From Rhodospirillaceae bacterium (GTDB lineage Bacteria; Pseudomonadota; Alphaproteobacteria; UBA8366; GCA-2717185), in NCBI GenBank assembly GCA_028817685.1, contig JAPPPC010000516.1, positions 1 to 10,076 on the forward strand: DNA of 10,076 nt, written 5' to 3'. The notes beneath the pieces are model-generated. The model saw only the letters and a program-made list of their open reading frames with translations. It was not told where the DNA came from and ran no database searches. The first letter of the stretch is position 1; every line of letters starts with the position of its first letter. The position numbers and the translations under genes were made by a program. This document shows positions 1 through 8,613 of this stretch, piece by piece.

Positions 1-1
1 G

Positions 2-1531
<1,530 letters not shown>

Positions 1532-1532
1532 G

Positions 1533-2360
1533 GTGGCTGGATCGATCAAAGTCGGGGCCCTGGAAATCGGCAACGAACTGCCGCTGACCATCATCGCCGG
1601 CCCCTGCGCCATGGAAAGTCGTAGCCACGCGCTGGAGATGGCGCAGGCGCTGAAGGGCGAGGCCGACAGGCTGGGTTTCGGACTGATCTATAAATCCTCT
1701 TTCGACAAGGCCAACCGGACGTCGATTTCGAGCGAGCGCGGCATCGGCTTGGACAAGGCGATGGAGATCTTCGCCGAGGTCCGCGATACGGTCGGCTGCC
1801 CCGTGCTGACCGACGTGCACGAGCCGCATCAATGCGCGGTCGTCGCGCAGTCGGTCGATGTGCTGCAAATTCCCGCCTATCTCTGCCGGCAGACCGATCT
1901 GCTTGTAGCGGCGGCGGAAACCGGCCGGGCGATCAACATCAAGAAGGGTCAGTTCCTGGCGCCATGGGACATGAAGAACGTCGTCGCCAAATGCGTACAG
2001 GCGGGTAATGACAATCTGATGGTCTGTGAGCGCGGCGCCAGCTTCGGCTACAACACGCTGGTCAGCGACATGCGGGCATTGCCGGAACTGGCGGCAACGG
2101 GCTTTCCGGTCGTCTTCGACGCCACCCATTCGGTGCAACAGCCGGGCGGTCAGGGGGGCACGTCCGGCGGCCAGCGGGAATATGTGCCCGTCCTGGCGCG
2201 TGCGGCGGTGGCGGTCGGTGTCGCGGCCGTGTTCATGGAGACCCACCAGGATCCCGATAATGCGCCGTCCGACGGTCCGAACATGGTCCCGTTGAAGGAC
2301 TTTGGCGGCTTGGTTGAGACCCTGATGGCCTTCGACCGGCTATCGAAAGGCCGGAATTGA
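1533..2360 (+). CDS. kdsA: 3-deoxy-8-phosphooctulonate synthase (Kdo-8-P synthase), metal-dependent type
   Basis: Condenses phosphoenolpyruvate with arabinose 5-phosphate to Kdo 8-phosphate, the first committed step to the Kdo sugar of lipopolysaccharide inner core. The protein has 275 residues, near the usual ~280. Motifs in order: AGPCAMES (22-29), YKSSFDKANRTS (53-64), TDVHEPHQ (93-100), KKGQFLAP (137-144), CERGASFGYN (165-174), FDATHSVQQPGG (195-206) and METHQDPDNAPSDGPN (235-250). Cys25 in AGPC, His199, Glu236 and Asp247 match the ligand set of the metal-dependent class known from Aquifex; the metal-free E. coli class has Asn in place of this Cys. The start is GTG at 1533, one base after the pyrG stop, with GAGG-like bases in the end of pyrG as ribosome site, suggesting translational coupling. 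The product supplies Kdo, while the next gene, enolase, makes the PEP substrate. Confidence 0.97.
   Translation: MAGSIKVGALEIGNELPLTIIAGPCAMESRSHALEMAQALKGEADRLGFGLIYKSSFDKANRTSISSERGIGLDKAMEIFAEVRDTVGCPVLTDVHEPHQCAVVAQSVDVLQIPAYLCRQTDLLVAAAETGRAINIKKGQFLAPWDMKNVVAKCVQAGNDNLMVCERGASFGYNTLVSDMRALPELAATGFPVVFDATHSVQQPGGQGGTSGGQREYVPVLARAAVAVGVAAVFMETHQDPDNAPSDGPNMVPLKDFGGLVETLMAFDRLSKGRN
2327..2352 (+). other. Hairpin at the 3' end of kdsA
   Basis: GGCCTTCGA (2327-2335) pairs with TCGAAAGGCC (2343-2352) as a nine-pair stem with a single bulged A and a seven-base loop. It ends eight bases before the end of kdsA and is not followed by a T run, so it is not a standard intrinsic terminator. It could affect mRNA stability or partly attenuate transcription into eno, or be chance pairing inside GC-rich coding DNA. 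Confidence 0.3.
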
Positions 2361-2446
2361 GCGCGAATCGCCGCAACCGGTAGCCATCTGCCACCGAATA
2401 CCGTAATTCATAGCGAAATTGACTGTCCTGGGGAGGCCACGTAGCC

Positions 2447-3721
2447 ATGACCGCCATTCTCGATATCCACGCGCGCGAAATTCTCGACAGCCGCGGTAAC
2501 CCGACCGTCGAGGTCGATGTGACCTTAGAAAGTGGGGCCTTTGGGCGCGCCGGCGTCCCGTCGGGCGCATCCACCGGCAAGTATGAAGCGCTGGAATTGC
2601 GCGACGGCGATGGCCGCTATGGCGGCAAGGGGGTTCGTCAGGCCGTCGATGCGGTCAATGGCGAGATCTTCGATCTGTTGAGCGGTATGGACGCGGACGA
2701 TCAGGTCAAGATCGACCGCATGATGATCGATCTCGACGGCACGCCGAACAAGGCGCGGCTTGGCGCCAATGCGATGCTCGGCGTGTCGCTGGCGGTGGCC
2801 AAGGCGGCTGCGGAGGATGCCGGACTGCCGCTCTATCGCTATTTCGGCGGCGCCTATGCGCGCACCTTGCCGGTGCCGATGATGAACATCATCAATGGCG
2901 GCGCGCACGCGGACAATCCGGTCGATATCCAGGAGTTCATGGTCATGCCGGTGGCGGCGGGATCGCTGGCGGACGGCGTGCGGATCGGGGCGGAGATATT
3001 CCAGTCGCTGAAGAAGGCGCTGCAGGATGCCGGCCACAATACCAATGTCGGCGACGAGGGCGGCTTCGCACCCAGTGTCGGCTCGACCGATGAGGCGCTG
3101 GGCTTCGTCATGAAGGCGATCGAGACGGCGGGCTATGCGCCCGGTGATGACGTCATGTTGGCGCTCGACTGCGCCGCCAGCGAGTTCTTCAAGGACGGCA
3201 AGTATGAGCTGGCGGGCGAGGGCAAGACACTCGATTCCGACGGCATGGTCGGGTATCTCGCAGATCTCGTGTCGCGCTATCCGATCCTGTCGATCGAAGA
3301 CGGCATGGATGAAGATGATTGGAGCGGTTGGGCGGCACTGACCAAGGAATTGGGCGGCAAGGTGCAGCTCGTCGGCGACGATCTGTTCGTCACCAATGCG
3401 GAGCGGCTGAGCCGCGGCATCGCGGAAGGCGTTGCCAACTCGATCCTGGTCAAGGTCAACCAGATCGGCACCCTGTCGGAAACCCTGGAGACGGTCGAGA
3501 TGGCGCACCGCGCGGCCTATACCAGCGTGACCTCGCACCGCTCGGGCGAGACCGAGGATGCGACGATCGCCGATCTGGCGGTCGCGACCAACAGCGGTCA
3601 GATCAAAACGGGTTCGCTGTCGCGCTCGGACCGGCTGGCAAAATACAATCAACTGATCCGCATCGAGGAACAGCTCGGCAGCGCCGCGCAATACGCAGGA
3701 AAGAGCGTGCTGCGGGCTTAG
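2447..3721 (+). CDS. eno: Enolase (phosphopyruvate hydratase)
   Basis: Interconverts 2-phosphoglycerate and phosphoenolpyruvate in glycolysis and gluconeogenesis; also a common RNA degradosome partner in other bacteria. The 424 residues are of normal bacterial length and collinear with the family: ILDSRGNPTVEVDV (12-25), VPSGASTGKYEA (37-48), MNIINGGAHADN (146-157), IQEFM with Glu163, GDEGGFAP (202-209) with Glu204, metal Asp241, SIEDGM (282-287) with Glu284, GDDLFVTN (310-317), catalytic Lys336 in ILVKVNQIGT, SHRSGET (363-369) and Lys387 in QIKTGS. All catalytic and Mg-binding positions appear intact. The ATG at 2447 is preceded by GGGGAGG (from about 2430), a good though somewhat distant ribosome site. 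The 86-bp gap after kdsA holds no clear promoter, so eno probably belongs to the pyrG-kdsA transcript, although an internal promoter cannot be excluded. Confidence 0.99.
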   Translation: MTAILDIHAREILDSRGNPTVEVDVTLESGAFGRAGVPSGASTGKYEALELRDGDGRYGGKGVRQAVDAVNGEIFDLLSGMDADDQVKIDRMMIDLDGTPNKARLGANAMLGVSLAVAKAAAEDAGLPLYRYFGGAYARTLPVPMMNIINGGAHADNPVDIQEFMVMPVAAGSLADGVRIGAEIFQSLKKALQDAGHNTNVGDEGGFAPSVGSTDEALGFVMKAIETAGYAPGDDVMLALDCAASEFFKDGKYELAGEGKTLDSDGMVGYLADLVSRYPILSIEDGMDEDDWSGWAALTKELGGKVQLVGDDLFVTNAERLSRGIAEGVANSILVKVNQIGTLSETLETVEMAHRAAYTSVTSHRSGETEDATIADLAVATNSGQIKTGSLSRSDRLAKYNQLIRIEEQLGSAAQYAGKSVLRA

Positions 3722-3735
3722 AGCTCCCCCAAGCT

Positions 3736-3820
3736 GTCATCCTCGGACTTGATCCGAGGATCCATGCAGATCGAGGGCGCGCCGGGCGATTTGGATTTTC
3801 GGGTCAAGCCCGAGAATGAC
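3736..3820. repeat. Palindromic dispersed repeat (REP/MITE-like, alphaproteobacterial type)
   Basis: An 85-bp element with two inverted 28-bp ends: the left arm (3736-3763) begins GTCATCCTCGGACTTGATCC, and the right arm (3793-3820), read on the opposite strand, begins GTCATTCTCGGGCTTGACCC. The arms match at 23 of 28 positions. Each arm also folds on itself: ATCCTCGG/CCGAGGAT around a seven-base loop on the left, TCGGG/CCCGA around a five-base loop on the right. Translated, it gives VILGLDPRIH, a peptide often mis-annotated in alphaproteobacterial genomes, which identifies the element as a known type of dispersed repeat with no coding role. Sitting just after the eno stop, its hairpins could act as a weak terminator or 3' mRNA stabiliser. 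Only one copy lies in the window, so dispersal is inferred from prior knowledge. Confidence 0.88.
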
Positions 3821-3826
3821 GATTAA

Positions 3827-3833
3827 AGAGAGG
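3827..3833 (+). promoter_or_regulatory. Ribosome binding site of the aldehyde dehydrogenase
   Basis: AGAGAGG ends eight bases before the ATG at 3842, separated from it by a T-rich stretch. It lies immediately outside the right arm of the palindromic repeat and supports 3842 as the start. Confidence 0.7.
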
Positions 3834-3841
3834 TTTTTTAG

Positions 3842-5263
3842 ATGTATATCAATGGTGTCTGGGAAAATGCTGACAAGGCCTTGGAAGTCACGAACCCTGC
3901 CAATGGCGAGGTGATCGGCTCCGTACCGGACGGTGGCCGCGAGGATGCGGCGCGGGCGATCGATGCGGCGGCGAAAGCGTTTCCAGCCTGGTCCGGCCTG
4001 ACCGCCTATCAGCGCTCCGATTATCTCTACCGTGCGCACAAGATCATGATGGAGCGGCGCGAGGATCTTGCCCGCATGATGACCCTGGAGCAGGGCAAGC
4101 CGATCCGCGCGTCGCGCAACGAGGTCGGGTACGCCGCGGATTTCCTGCTGTGGTACGCGGAGGAGGCAAAGCGCGTCTATGGCGAAACGATCCCGGCCCC
4201 GCGCGGGGATCAGCGCTTCATCGTGGCGCATCAGCCGGTCGGCGTCGTGGCGGCGGTGACGCCATGGAACTACCCCATTTCGATGCTGACCCGGAAGATC
4301 GCGCCGGCCCTGGCGGCGGGCTGCACCATCGTGCTGAAGCCGGCCGAAGCGACACCGCTTTGCGCCGTCGAAACCTTCAAGATCTTCGAGGAAGCGGAGA
4401 TCCCGGCCGGCGTCGTCAATCTGGTGACGGCGGCGGATCCGGTGCCGATCGGGGCGGAATTCACCAGCAATCCGACGGTGCGCAAGATCACCTTCACCGG
4501 GTCGACGGCGGTCGGCAAGAAATTGGCGGCGGATGCGGCGGCGCAGCTCAAGCGCGTGTCGATGGAGCTCGGTGGCCATGCGCCGTTCCTGGTCTTCAAG
4601 GATGCCGATCCTGTGCATGCGGCAAAGGGCGCTTCGCTGGTCAAGTTCCTCAACACGGGCCAGGCTTGTATCAGCCCGAACCGTCTGTTCGTGCATTCGA
4701 GCATCGTCGAGCCCTTCGTCGAGACGCTGACCGAGCGGGTCACCCGCATGCGCGGCGGCAACGGCATGGAGGACGGCATTTCGATCGGACCGCTGGTCAA
4801 CGAAGCGGCGATTGCCAAGGTCGAACGCCAGGTCGAGGACGCCAAGGAAAAGGGCGCTACCGTGATGTGCGGCGGGCATCGCCTCATGGATGACGGCCTC
4901 GATAAGGGCCATTTCTATGCCCCGACCGTGCTGACCGGCGTTACCGAAGCGATGACCATTTATCGTGAGGAGACCTTCGGTCCTGTCGCGCCGGTAATCG
5001 CCTTCGACGATGACGAGACGGCGCTGACCATGGCGAACGACACCCATTACGGGCTCGCCGCCTATGTCTATACGAACAATATCAGCCGCGCGATGCGCAT
5101 GTTCGAGGGGCTGCGCTTTGGCATCGTCGGTATCAACGACATCAACCCGACCGCCGCGGCCGCGCCGTTCGGCGGCGCCAAGGAAAGCGGCCTCGGCCGC
5201 GAAGGCGGCCGCGAAGGCATCGTCGAATATCTCGAAACCAAGTTGGGCGGATTCAGCGTATAG
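3842..5263 (+). CDS. NAD(P)-dependent aldehyde dehydrogenase, succinate-semialdehyde dehydrogenase-like
   Basis: Oxidises an aldehyde to the acid with NAD(P)+, in the cytoplasm. The 473 residues match the usual length of the ALDH superfamily. Landmarks: TPWNYP (140-145) with the oxyanion Asn143, LKPAE (165-169) with cofactor-binding Lys166, FTGSTAVGK (218-226), MELGG (241-245) with general base Glu242, NTGQACIS (271-278) with nucleophile Cys276, EETFGPV (376-382), and the C-terminal APFGGAKESGLGREGG segment (441-456). The overall style is closest to GabD-type succinate-semialdehyde dehydrogenases, but the position two after the catalytic Cys is Ser278, not the second Cys of the GabD/human redox switch. 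The substrate is therefore open: succinate semialdehyde, glutarate semialdehyde or another short aldehyde. The alcohol dehydrogenase 44 bases downstream on the same strand suggests a two-step alcohol-to-acid route. Confidence 0.93.
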   Translation: MYINGVWENADKALEVTNPANGEVIGSVPDGGREDAARAIDAAAKAFPAWSGLTAYQRSDYLYRAHKIMMERREDLARMMTLEQGKPIRASRNEVGYAADFLLWYAEEAKRVYGETIPAPRGDQRFIVAHQPVGVVAAVTPWNYPISMLTRKIAPALAAGCTIVLKPAEATPLCAVETFKIFEEAEIPAGVVNLVTAADPVPIGAEFTSNPTVRKITFTGSTAVGKKLAADAAAQLKRVSMELGGHAPFLVFKDADPVHAAKGASLVKFLNTGQACISPNRLFVHSSIVEPFVETLTERVTRMRGGNGMEDGISIGPLVNEAAIAKVERQVEDAKEKGATVMCGGHRLMDDGLDKGHFYAPTVLTGVTEAMTIYREETFGPVAPVIAFDDDETALTMANDTHYGLAAYVYTNNISRAMRMFEGLRFGIVGINDINPTAAAAPFGGAKESGLGREGGREGIVEYLETKLGGFSV

Positions 5264-5307
5264 CCCTGCGTCGAGACTGATCTTCCGATGAAAAAGGCGA
5301 GTGAGTG

Positions 5308-6447
5308 ATGGCCAGAATCTCCTACCCGACCCTGATGGAAATCGATTTCGGCGCGATCAAGGTTCTCGGCGACGCCTTGAAGCGGAACGGCATCACGCGG
5401 CCGCTGATCTGCACCGACCGGGGTATCGTCGAGACCGGCATCTTCGATACCGTCCGCGGCATGCTGCCGAACGATGTCACGCCGTCGGTGTTTCAGGATA
5501 CGCCGGCGAACCCGACGGAAGGCGCCGTGCGCCAGGCGGTCGAAATCTTCAAGGAGGATGGCTGCGACGGCGTCATCTCCATTGGCGGCGGCTCGTCCAT
5601 GGATTTGGGCAAGGCGGTTGCCCTGTGCGCGTCCCATGACGGGCCCATCGACGATTGGTCCGCGGTGAATGGCGGGCGCGACAGGATCGGCGCGGCGCCG
5701 CCGAACATCGCCATCCCGACGACCGCGGGCACGGGCAGCGAGGTCGGCGGCGGCCTGGTCATCATCACGGAGGAGGGCCGCAAGATCGTGCTGTCGAGCC
5801 CGAACCTGATGCCCAAGATGGCGATCTGCGATCCGGAACTGACCCTGGGGTTGCCGAAGCGCCTCACCGCCGCGACCGGCATGGACGCGATGGCGCATTG
5901 CATCGAGGCCTATTGCACGAACGCCGTGAACCCGCCCGCCGCGGCCATCGGGCTGGACGGGCTGGAGCGGGTCGTCACCTATCTGAAGCGCGCCTATGAC
6001 GACGGGCAGGACCGGGAGGCGCGTTGGAACATGATGATGGCGGCCAGCGAGGGGGCCATGGCCTTCTCCAAGGGGCTGGGCGCGGTCCATTCCATGAGCC
6101 ATGCGCTGGGCGCCGACGAGGAGATGCGCCTGCATCACGGCACCCTGAACGCGGTGCTGCTGCCGACGGTGCTGCGCTTCAACGAAGCCCATGTGGATGA
6201 GGAAAAGTTCGTCCGGATGCGCCGCGCCATGGGGCTGGACGAGGGGGCGGATATCGCTTCCTGGATCGAGGCGTTCAATCAGACGCTGGATCTGCCGGCG
6301 AACCTCGCGGAAATGGGCGTGACATCGGACATGGTCCCCGCCTTGATCGAACATTGCATGACCGACGCCTGCCACTTCTCGAACCCGAAAGTCCCGACGC
6401 GCGAAGAATATGAGGGCATGTTTACCGACGCGCTTGGCAGCGGGTAG
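5308..6447 (+). CDS. Iron-containing (group III) alcohol dehydrogenase
   Basis: Reversible NAD(P)-dependent oxidation of an alcohol to an aldehyde or ketone, using a single divalent metal (usually Fe2+). 379 residues, the typical length. The nucleotide-binding part has ISIGGGSSMDLGKA (90-103) and PTTAGTGSEV (137-146). Metal ligands are visible as Asp193 and His197 in MDAMAHCIEAY, His261 in GAVHSMSH, and a His in LHHG (276 or 277). There are two more residues between HSMSH and HHG than in E. coli FucO, and HHGTLNAVLLP suits a 4-hydroxybutyrate dehydrogenase-like or generic Fe-ADH subgroup. I chose ATG 5308 over the directly preceding in-frame GTG 5305, because AAGGCGA (5294-5300) sits seven bases upstream of the ATG. 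It follows the aldehyde dehydrogenase by 44 bp and ends facing the convergent oxygenase gene. Physiological substrate unknown. Confidence 0.94.
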   Translation: MARISYPTLMEIDFGAIKVLGDALKRNGITRPLICTDRGIVETGIFDTVRGMLPNDVTPSVFQDTPANPTEGAVRQAVEIFKEDGCDGVISIGGGSSMDLGKAVALCASHDGPIDDWSAVNGGRDRIGAAPPNIAIPTTAGTGSEVGGGLVIITEEGRKIVLSSPNLMPKMAICDPELTLGLPKRLTAATGMDAMAHCIEAYCTNAVNPPAAAIGLDGLERVVTYLKRAYDDGQDREARWNMMMAASEGAMAFSKGLGAVHSMSHALGADEEMRLHHGTLNAVLLPTVLRFNEAHVDEEKFVRMRRAMGLDEGADIASWIEAFNQTLDLPANLAEMGVTSDMVPALIEHCMTDACHFSNPKVPTREEYEGMFTDALGSG

Positions 6448-6485
6448 CGGATAGAATCAGCAATACCGCGCGATTACAGCCACAA

Positions 6486-6503
6486 GACGGTCTTCCGGCC
6501 GTC
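6486..6503. terminator. Possible hairpin terminator between convergent genes
   Basis: GACGGTC (6486-6492) pairs with GGCCGTC (6497-6503), with one T-G wobble, around a TTCC loop. It lies in the 65-bp gap where the plus-strand alcohol dehydrogenase and the minus-strand oxygenase transcripts meet, so it could serve both directions. Neither side has a clean T run, so it is only a candidate. Confidence 0.4.
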
Positions 6504-6512
6504 TCTCAGCCT

Positions 6513-7484
6513 CTATTCCGCCGCGGGCGCGCCGCGGTAGCGGTAGTTCTTGTCGAGCCTCTCCATCAGATAGTCGCCGTAGCGGATCGTCGGCGCGTCC
6601 GTGCGGTCGCCGGCGACCGGGGTGATCATGGCATCCATGGAAGGGTCGAAGAAGAAGGGCTGGGAATAGCGGTCGCGACCGGAGGCATTGATCACCCGGT
6701 GCGGGGTCGAGGCGAACAGCCCGCCGGACCAATGCGCCAGGATGTCGGCCACATTCATCACGAAGCTGCCCGGCACCGGCGGCGCGGCAATCCATTCGCC
6801 CGCCTTGTTGCGGACCTCAAGGCCGCCGAGGTCGTCCTGCGCCAGCAGGGTGATGAAGCCGTAATCCGTGTGCGGTGCCGATCCGAACAGCCCGTCTTCG
6901 GCCGGGGTCGGCGGATAGTGCAGCAGGCGCAGGAATGTCGTCGGGCGTTCGAAATAGGGGGTGAAGAAGTCCCGCGGCAGATCGAGACAGAGCGCGATCA
7001 GTTGAGTCAGGCGCCGCGACAAATCTTCCATCGCGGTCACGTATTCGCGCACGGTGTCGCGCAGCGCAGGTTGCTGGGCTGGCCATTGGTTCGGACCGGC
7101 CAAGGGCCTGCCGGCCAGGCGGTCCGGATCGTCGGGCGCCAGCTCATGCATGACCATGAAGGATTCGCTTTGGTTCGGCTTCGTGTTGTTGGCCACGGTC
7201 GAGGTGACGATGGTCGAGCTGTTCGGCGTCACGTAGCCCCGGTGCCATTCGTTCATGGCGAGCGCGTTCTTGTCCTCCGGCGACAGCGCGAAGAACGTCT
7301 TCGACTCGTCGCGAACCCGTTCGACCAGCGCCTCCGGAACCGCGTGATTGACGATATAGGCGAAGCCGATGTCGCGCAGGATCGACCGGCATGACGCGGC
7401 CAGCGCCAACATCGCCGCGCTGTCCTCGCCATAGAGCGGGGCGACGTCAATGAAGGGGATTTCTTCGAATGCGGTACCGGTCAT
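6513..7484 (-). CDS. 2-oxoglutarate/Fe(II)-dependent oxygenase, isopenicillin N synthase family
   Basis: A non-haem iron oxygenase of 323 residues with the N-terminal DIOX_N part (about 8-130; IPFIDVAPL at 9-17, GFAYIVNHAVP at 40-50) and the C-terminal double-stranded beta-helix part. The facial triad is HTD (His205, Asp207) and His262 in STPHRVIN; Arg272 and Ser274 (RYSQPFFF) match the RxS that binds 2-oxoglutarate carboxylate. NTKPNQSESF (100-109) is typical of the bacterial members. The family hydroxylates, desaturates or cyclises small molecules and releases CO2 and succinate; the substrate cannot be told from sequence. The ATG (7482-7484) is preceded by GAGG five bases away. The gene follows the persulfide dioxygenase-rhodanese gene by only 21 bp and is probably its operon partner. 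Family call is secure; a role in sulfur metabolism is inference from that neighbour alone. Confidence 0.92.
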   Translation of the reverse strand: MTGTAFEEIPFIDVAPLYGEDSAAMLALAASCRSILRDIGFAYIVNHAVPEALVERVRDESKTFFALSPEDKNALAMNEWHRGYVTPNSSTIVTSTVANNTKPNQSESFMVMHELAPDDPDRLAGRPLAGPNQWPAQQPALRDTVREYVTAMEDLSRRLTQLIALCLDLPRDFFTPYFERPTTFLRLLHYPPTPAEDGLFGSAPHTDYGFITLLAQDDLGGLEVRNKAGEWIAAPPVPGSFVMNVADILAHWSGGLFASTPHRVINASGRDRYSQPFFFDPSMDAMITPVAGDRTDAPTIRYGDYLMERLDKNYRYRGAPAAE

Positions 7485-7505
7485 CGCGGCCTCAATGCTT
7501 TGGAC

Positions 7506-8543
7506 TCAAACCTCCAGCGATCCGCCGGCCTTGGCCCAGGCGTCGATACCGCCGACCAGATGCGAAACGGATTTGATGCCCATGCCCTGCGACGTCTGCA
7601 CCGCGAGCGCCGAGCGTTCGCCGTAGGCGCAGTAGTAGATCAGCCGCTTGCCGTCGCGTTCCACCATCTCACGAAGCATGCCGCCGGGCTTCACGAAACG
7701 GTCGAGGCGCAGATAGGGGGCATGGACCGATCCCGGGATGACACCGTTCGCTGCCCGCTCCGGATCCTCGCGCAGGTCGACCAGCACGCAGGCGCCGTCG
7801 CCGCACTGTCCATTCACCTGGTCGACCGTGAGGGCCCAGGGCTCGTGTTTCTCCAAGCCCTGCTCCGCGCCGATGACCTGATTGGCCGGGACCGCGACGT
7901 CCATCATCTTCGGGTTGTCGAGGTTGAGATTGTCCATGATGTCGGCGTACTCGTCGGCGGAACTGACCTGCAGGCGCGGGTTGAAGCGCTTCTCCTCGCC
8001 GATGGTGCTGACCATCTCGCCTTTGTAGTCATGTGCCGGGTAGACCAGCGTATCCTCCGGCAGCTTCAGGAGCTTGTTGAAGATCGAATCGTACTGGTCG
8101 CGCGCACTGCCGCCCTGGAAGTCGGTGCGGCCAGTGCCGCGGATGAACAGCGTGTCGCCGGTGAAGACCCGATCCGCCATCTTGAAGCTGTAGGAGTCGC
8201 TGGTGTGCCCAGGCGTGTAGATCACGTCGAGGCCGATCCCTTCGACGGTGATCTGGTCGCCTTCCTTCACGCGCATGGACACCACGTCGACGGCGCTTTG
8301 GTCGCCCATGATCGTGATGCATTTGGTCTTGTCGCGCAGCGCGCCCATGCCGGTGATGTGGTCGGCATGGATATGCGTGTCGACGACCTTGACCAGATCG
8401 AGATCGAGCTCCTCGAGCAGGCGGAGATAGTGGTCGACCCGGTCCAGAACCGGATCGATCATCAACGCCTCGCCGCCCGGCCGGCTGGCCAGCAGATAGG
8501 TGTAGGTACAAGACTCGGAATCGAAAAGTTGGCGAAAGAGCAT
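7506..8543 (-). CDS. Persulfide dioxygenase-rhodanese fusion (ETHE1/Blh-like MBL-fold plus rhodanese domain)
   Basis: Two catalytic domains in 345 residues. The metallo-beta-lactamase fold (about 1-235) opens with MLFRQLFDSESCTYTYLLA, the ETHE1/Blh-type start. It carries HIHADH with His57, His59, Asp61 and His62, then His113 (PGHTSD), Asp130 (FTGDTLF) and His171 (YPAHDY), the complete set for the mononuclear iron of persulfide dioxygenases. The rhodanese domain (about 236-345) has VDLRE (255-259) and the active loop YCAYGERSA with Cys305. Expected reactions are oxidation of glutathione persulfide to sulfite and, through Cys305, sulfur transfer between persulfide, sulfite and thiosulfate. An upstream extension to a TTG at 8621 is possible but adds 26 unconserved residues; the ATG at 8541-8543 has GGGAG six bases upstream and matches the family start. 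No sulfide:quinone reductase or BigR/SqrR-type regulator is in the window. Separation of this family from glyoxalase II is firm because of the fused rhodanese. Confidence 0.94.
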   Translation of the reverse strand: MLFRQLFDSESCTYTYLLASRPGGEALMIDPVLDRVDHYLRLLEELDLDLVKVVDTHIHADHITGMGALRDKTKCITIMGDQSAVDVVSMRVKEGDQITVEGIGLDVIYTPGHTSDSYSFKMADRVFTGDTLFIRGTGRTDFQGGSARDQYDSIFNKLLKLPEDTLVYPAHDYKGEMVSTIGEEKRFNPRLQVSSADEYADIMDNLNLDNPKMMDVAVPANQVIGAEQGLEKHEPWALTVDQVNGQCGDGACVLVDLREDPERAANGVIPGSVHAPYLRLDRFVKPGGMLREMVERDGKRLIYYCAYGERSALAVQTSQGMGIKSVSHLVGGIDAWAKAGGSLEV

Positions 8544-8607
8544 CGCTGTCTCCCTGCGCGGTTGGATCGCGCTTTGCGGGTCAAACCGACCGTTTGTTCT
8601 TCGCGAT

Positions 8608-8613
8608 ATTCTA
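8608..8613 (-). promoter_or_regulatory. Candidate -10 box for the persulfide dioxygenase gene
   Basis: On the minus strand TAGAAT (one mismatch to TATAAT) lies about 65 bp upstream of the ATG at 8543. A weak -35, TTAGAA, sits 17 bp further upstream inside the inverted repeat. This is the most AT-rich part of the gap, but the call is from pattern only. Confidence 0.35.

Noticed and set aside
2525..3691. Long open frame (388 codons) on the minus strand across eno
   Set aside because: It mirrors eno codon by codon, is rich in Arg/His/Ala from antisense GC-rich codons, and has no recognisable domain. Enolase on the other strand is certain.
3737..5047. Long open frame (436 codons) on the minus strand across the aldehyde dehydrogenase
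   Set aside because: Antisense shadow of a clear gene. It ends in the palindromic repeat with the VILGLDP-type peptide typical of spurious calls.
5195..5218. Two tandem copies of GGCCGCGAAGGC
   Set aside because: It encodes the conserved GREGG-EG segment of aldehyde dehydrogenases in frame, so the repeat follows from protein sequence and codon choice.
5068..6375. Long open frame (435 codons) on the minus strand across the alcohol dehydrogenase
   Set aside because: No domain-like sequence, composition typical of antisense reading, and the plus-strand protein has all family motifs.
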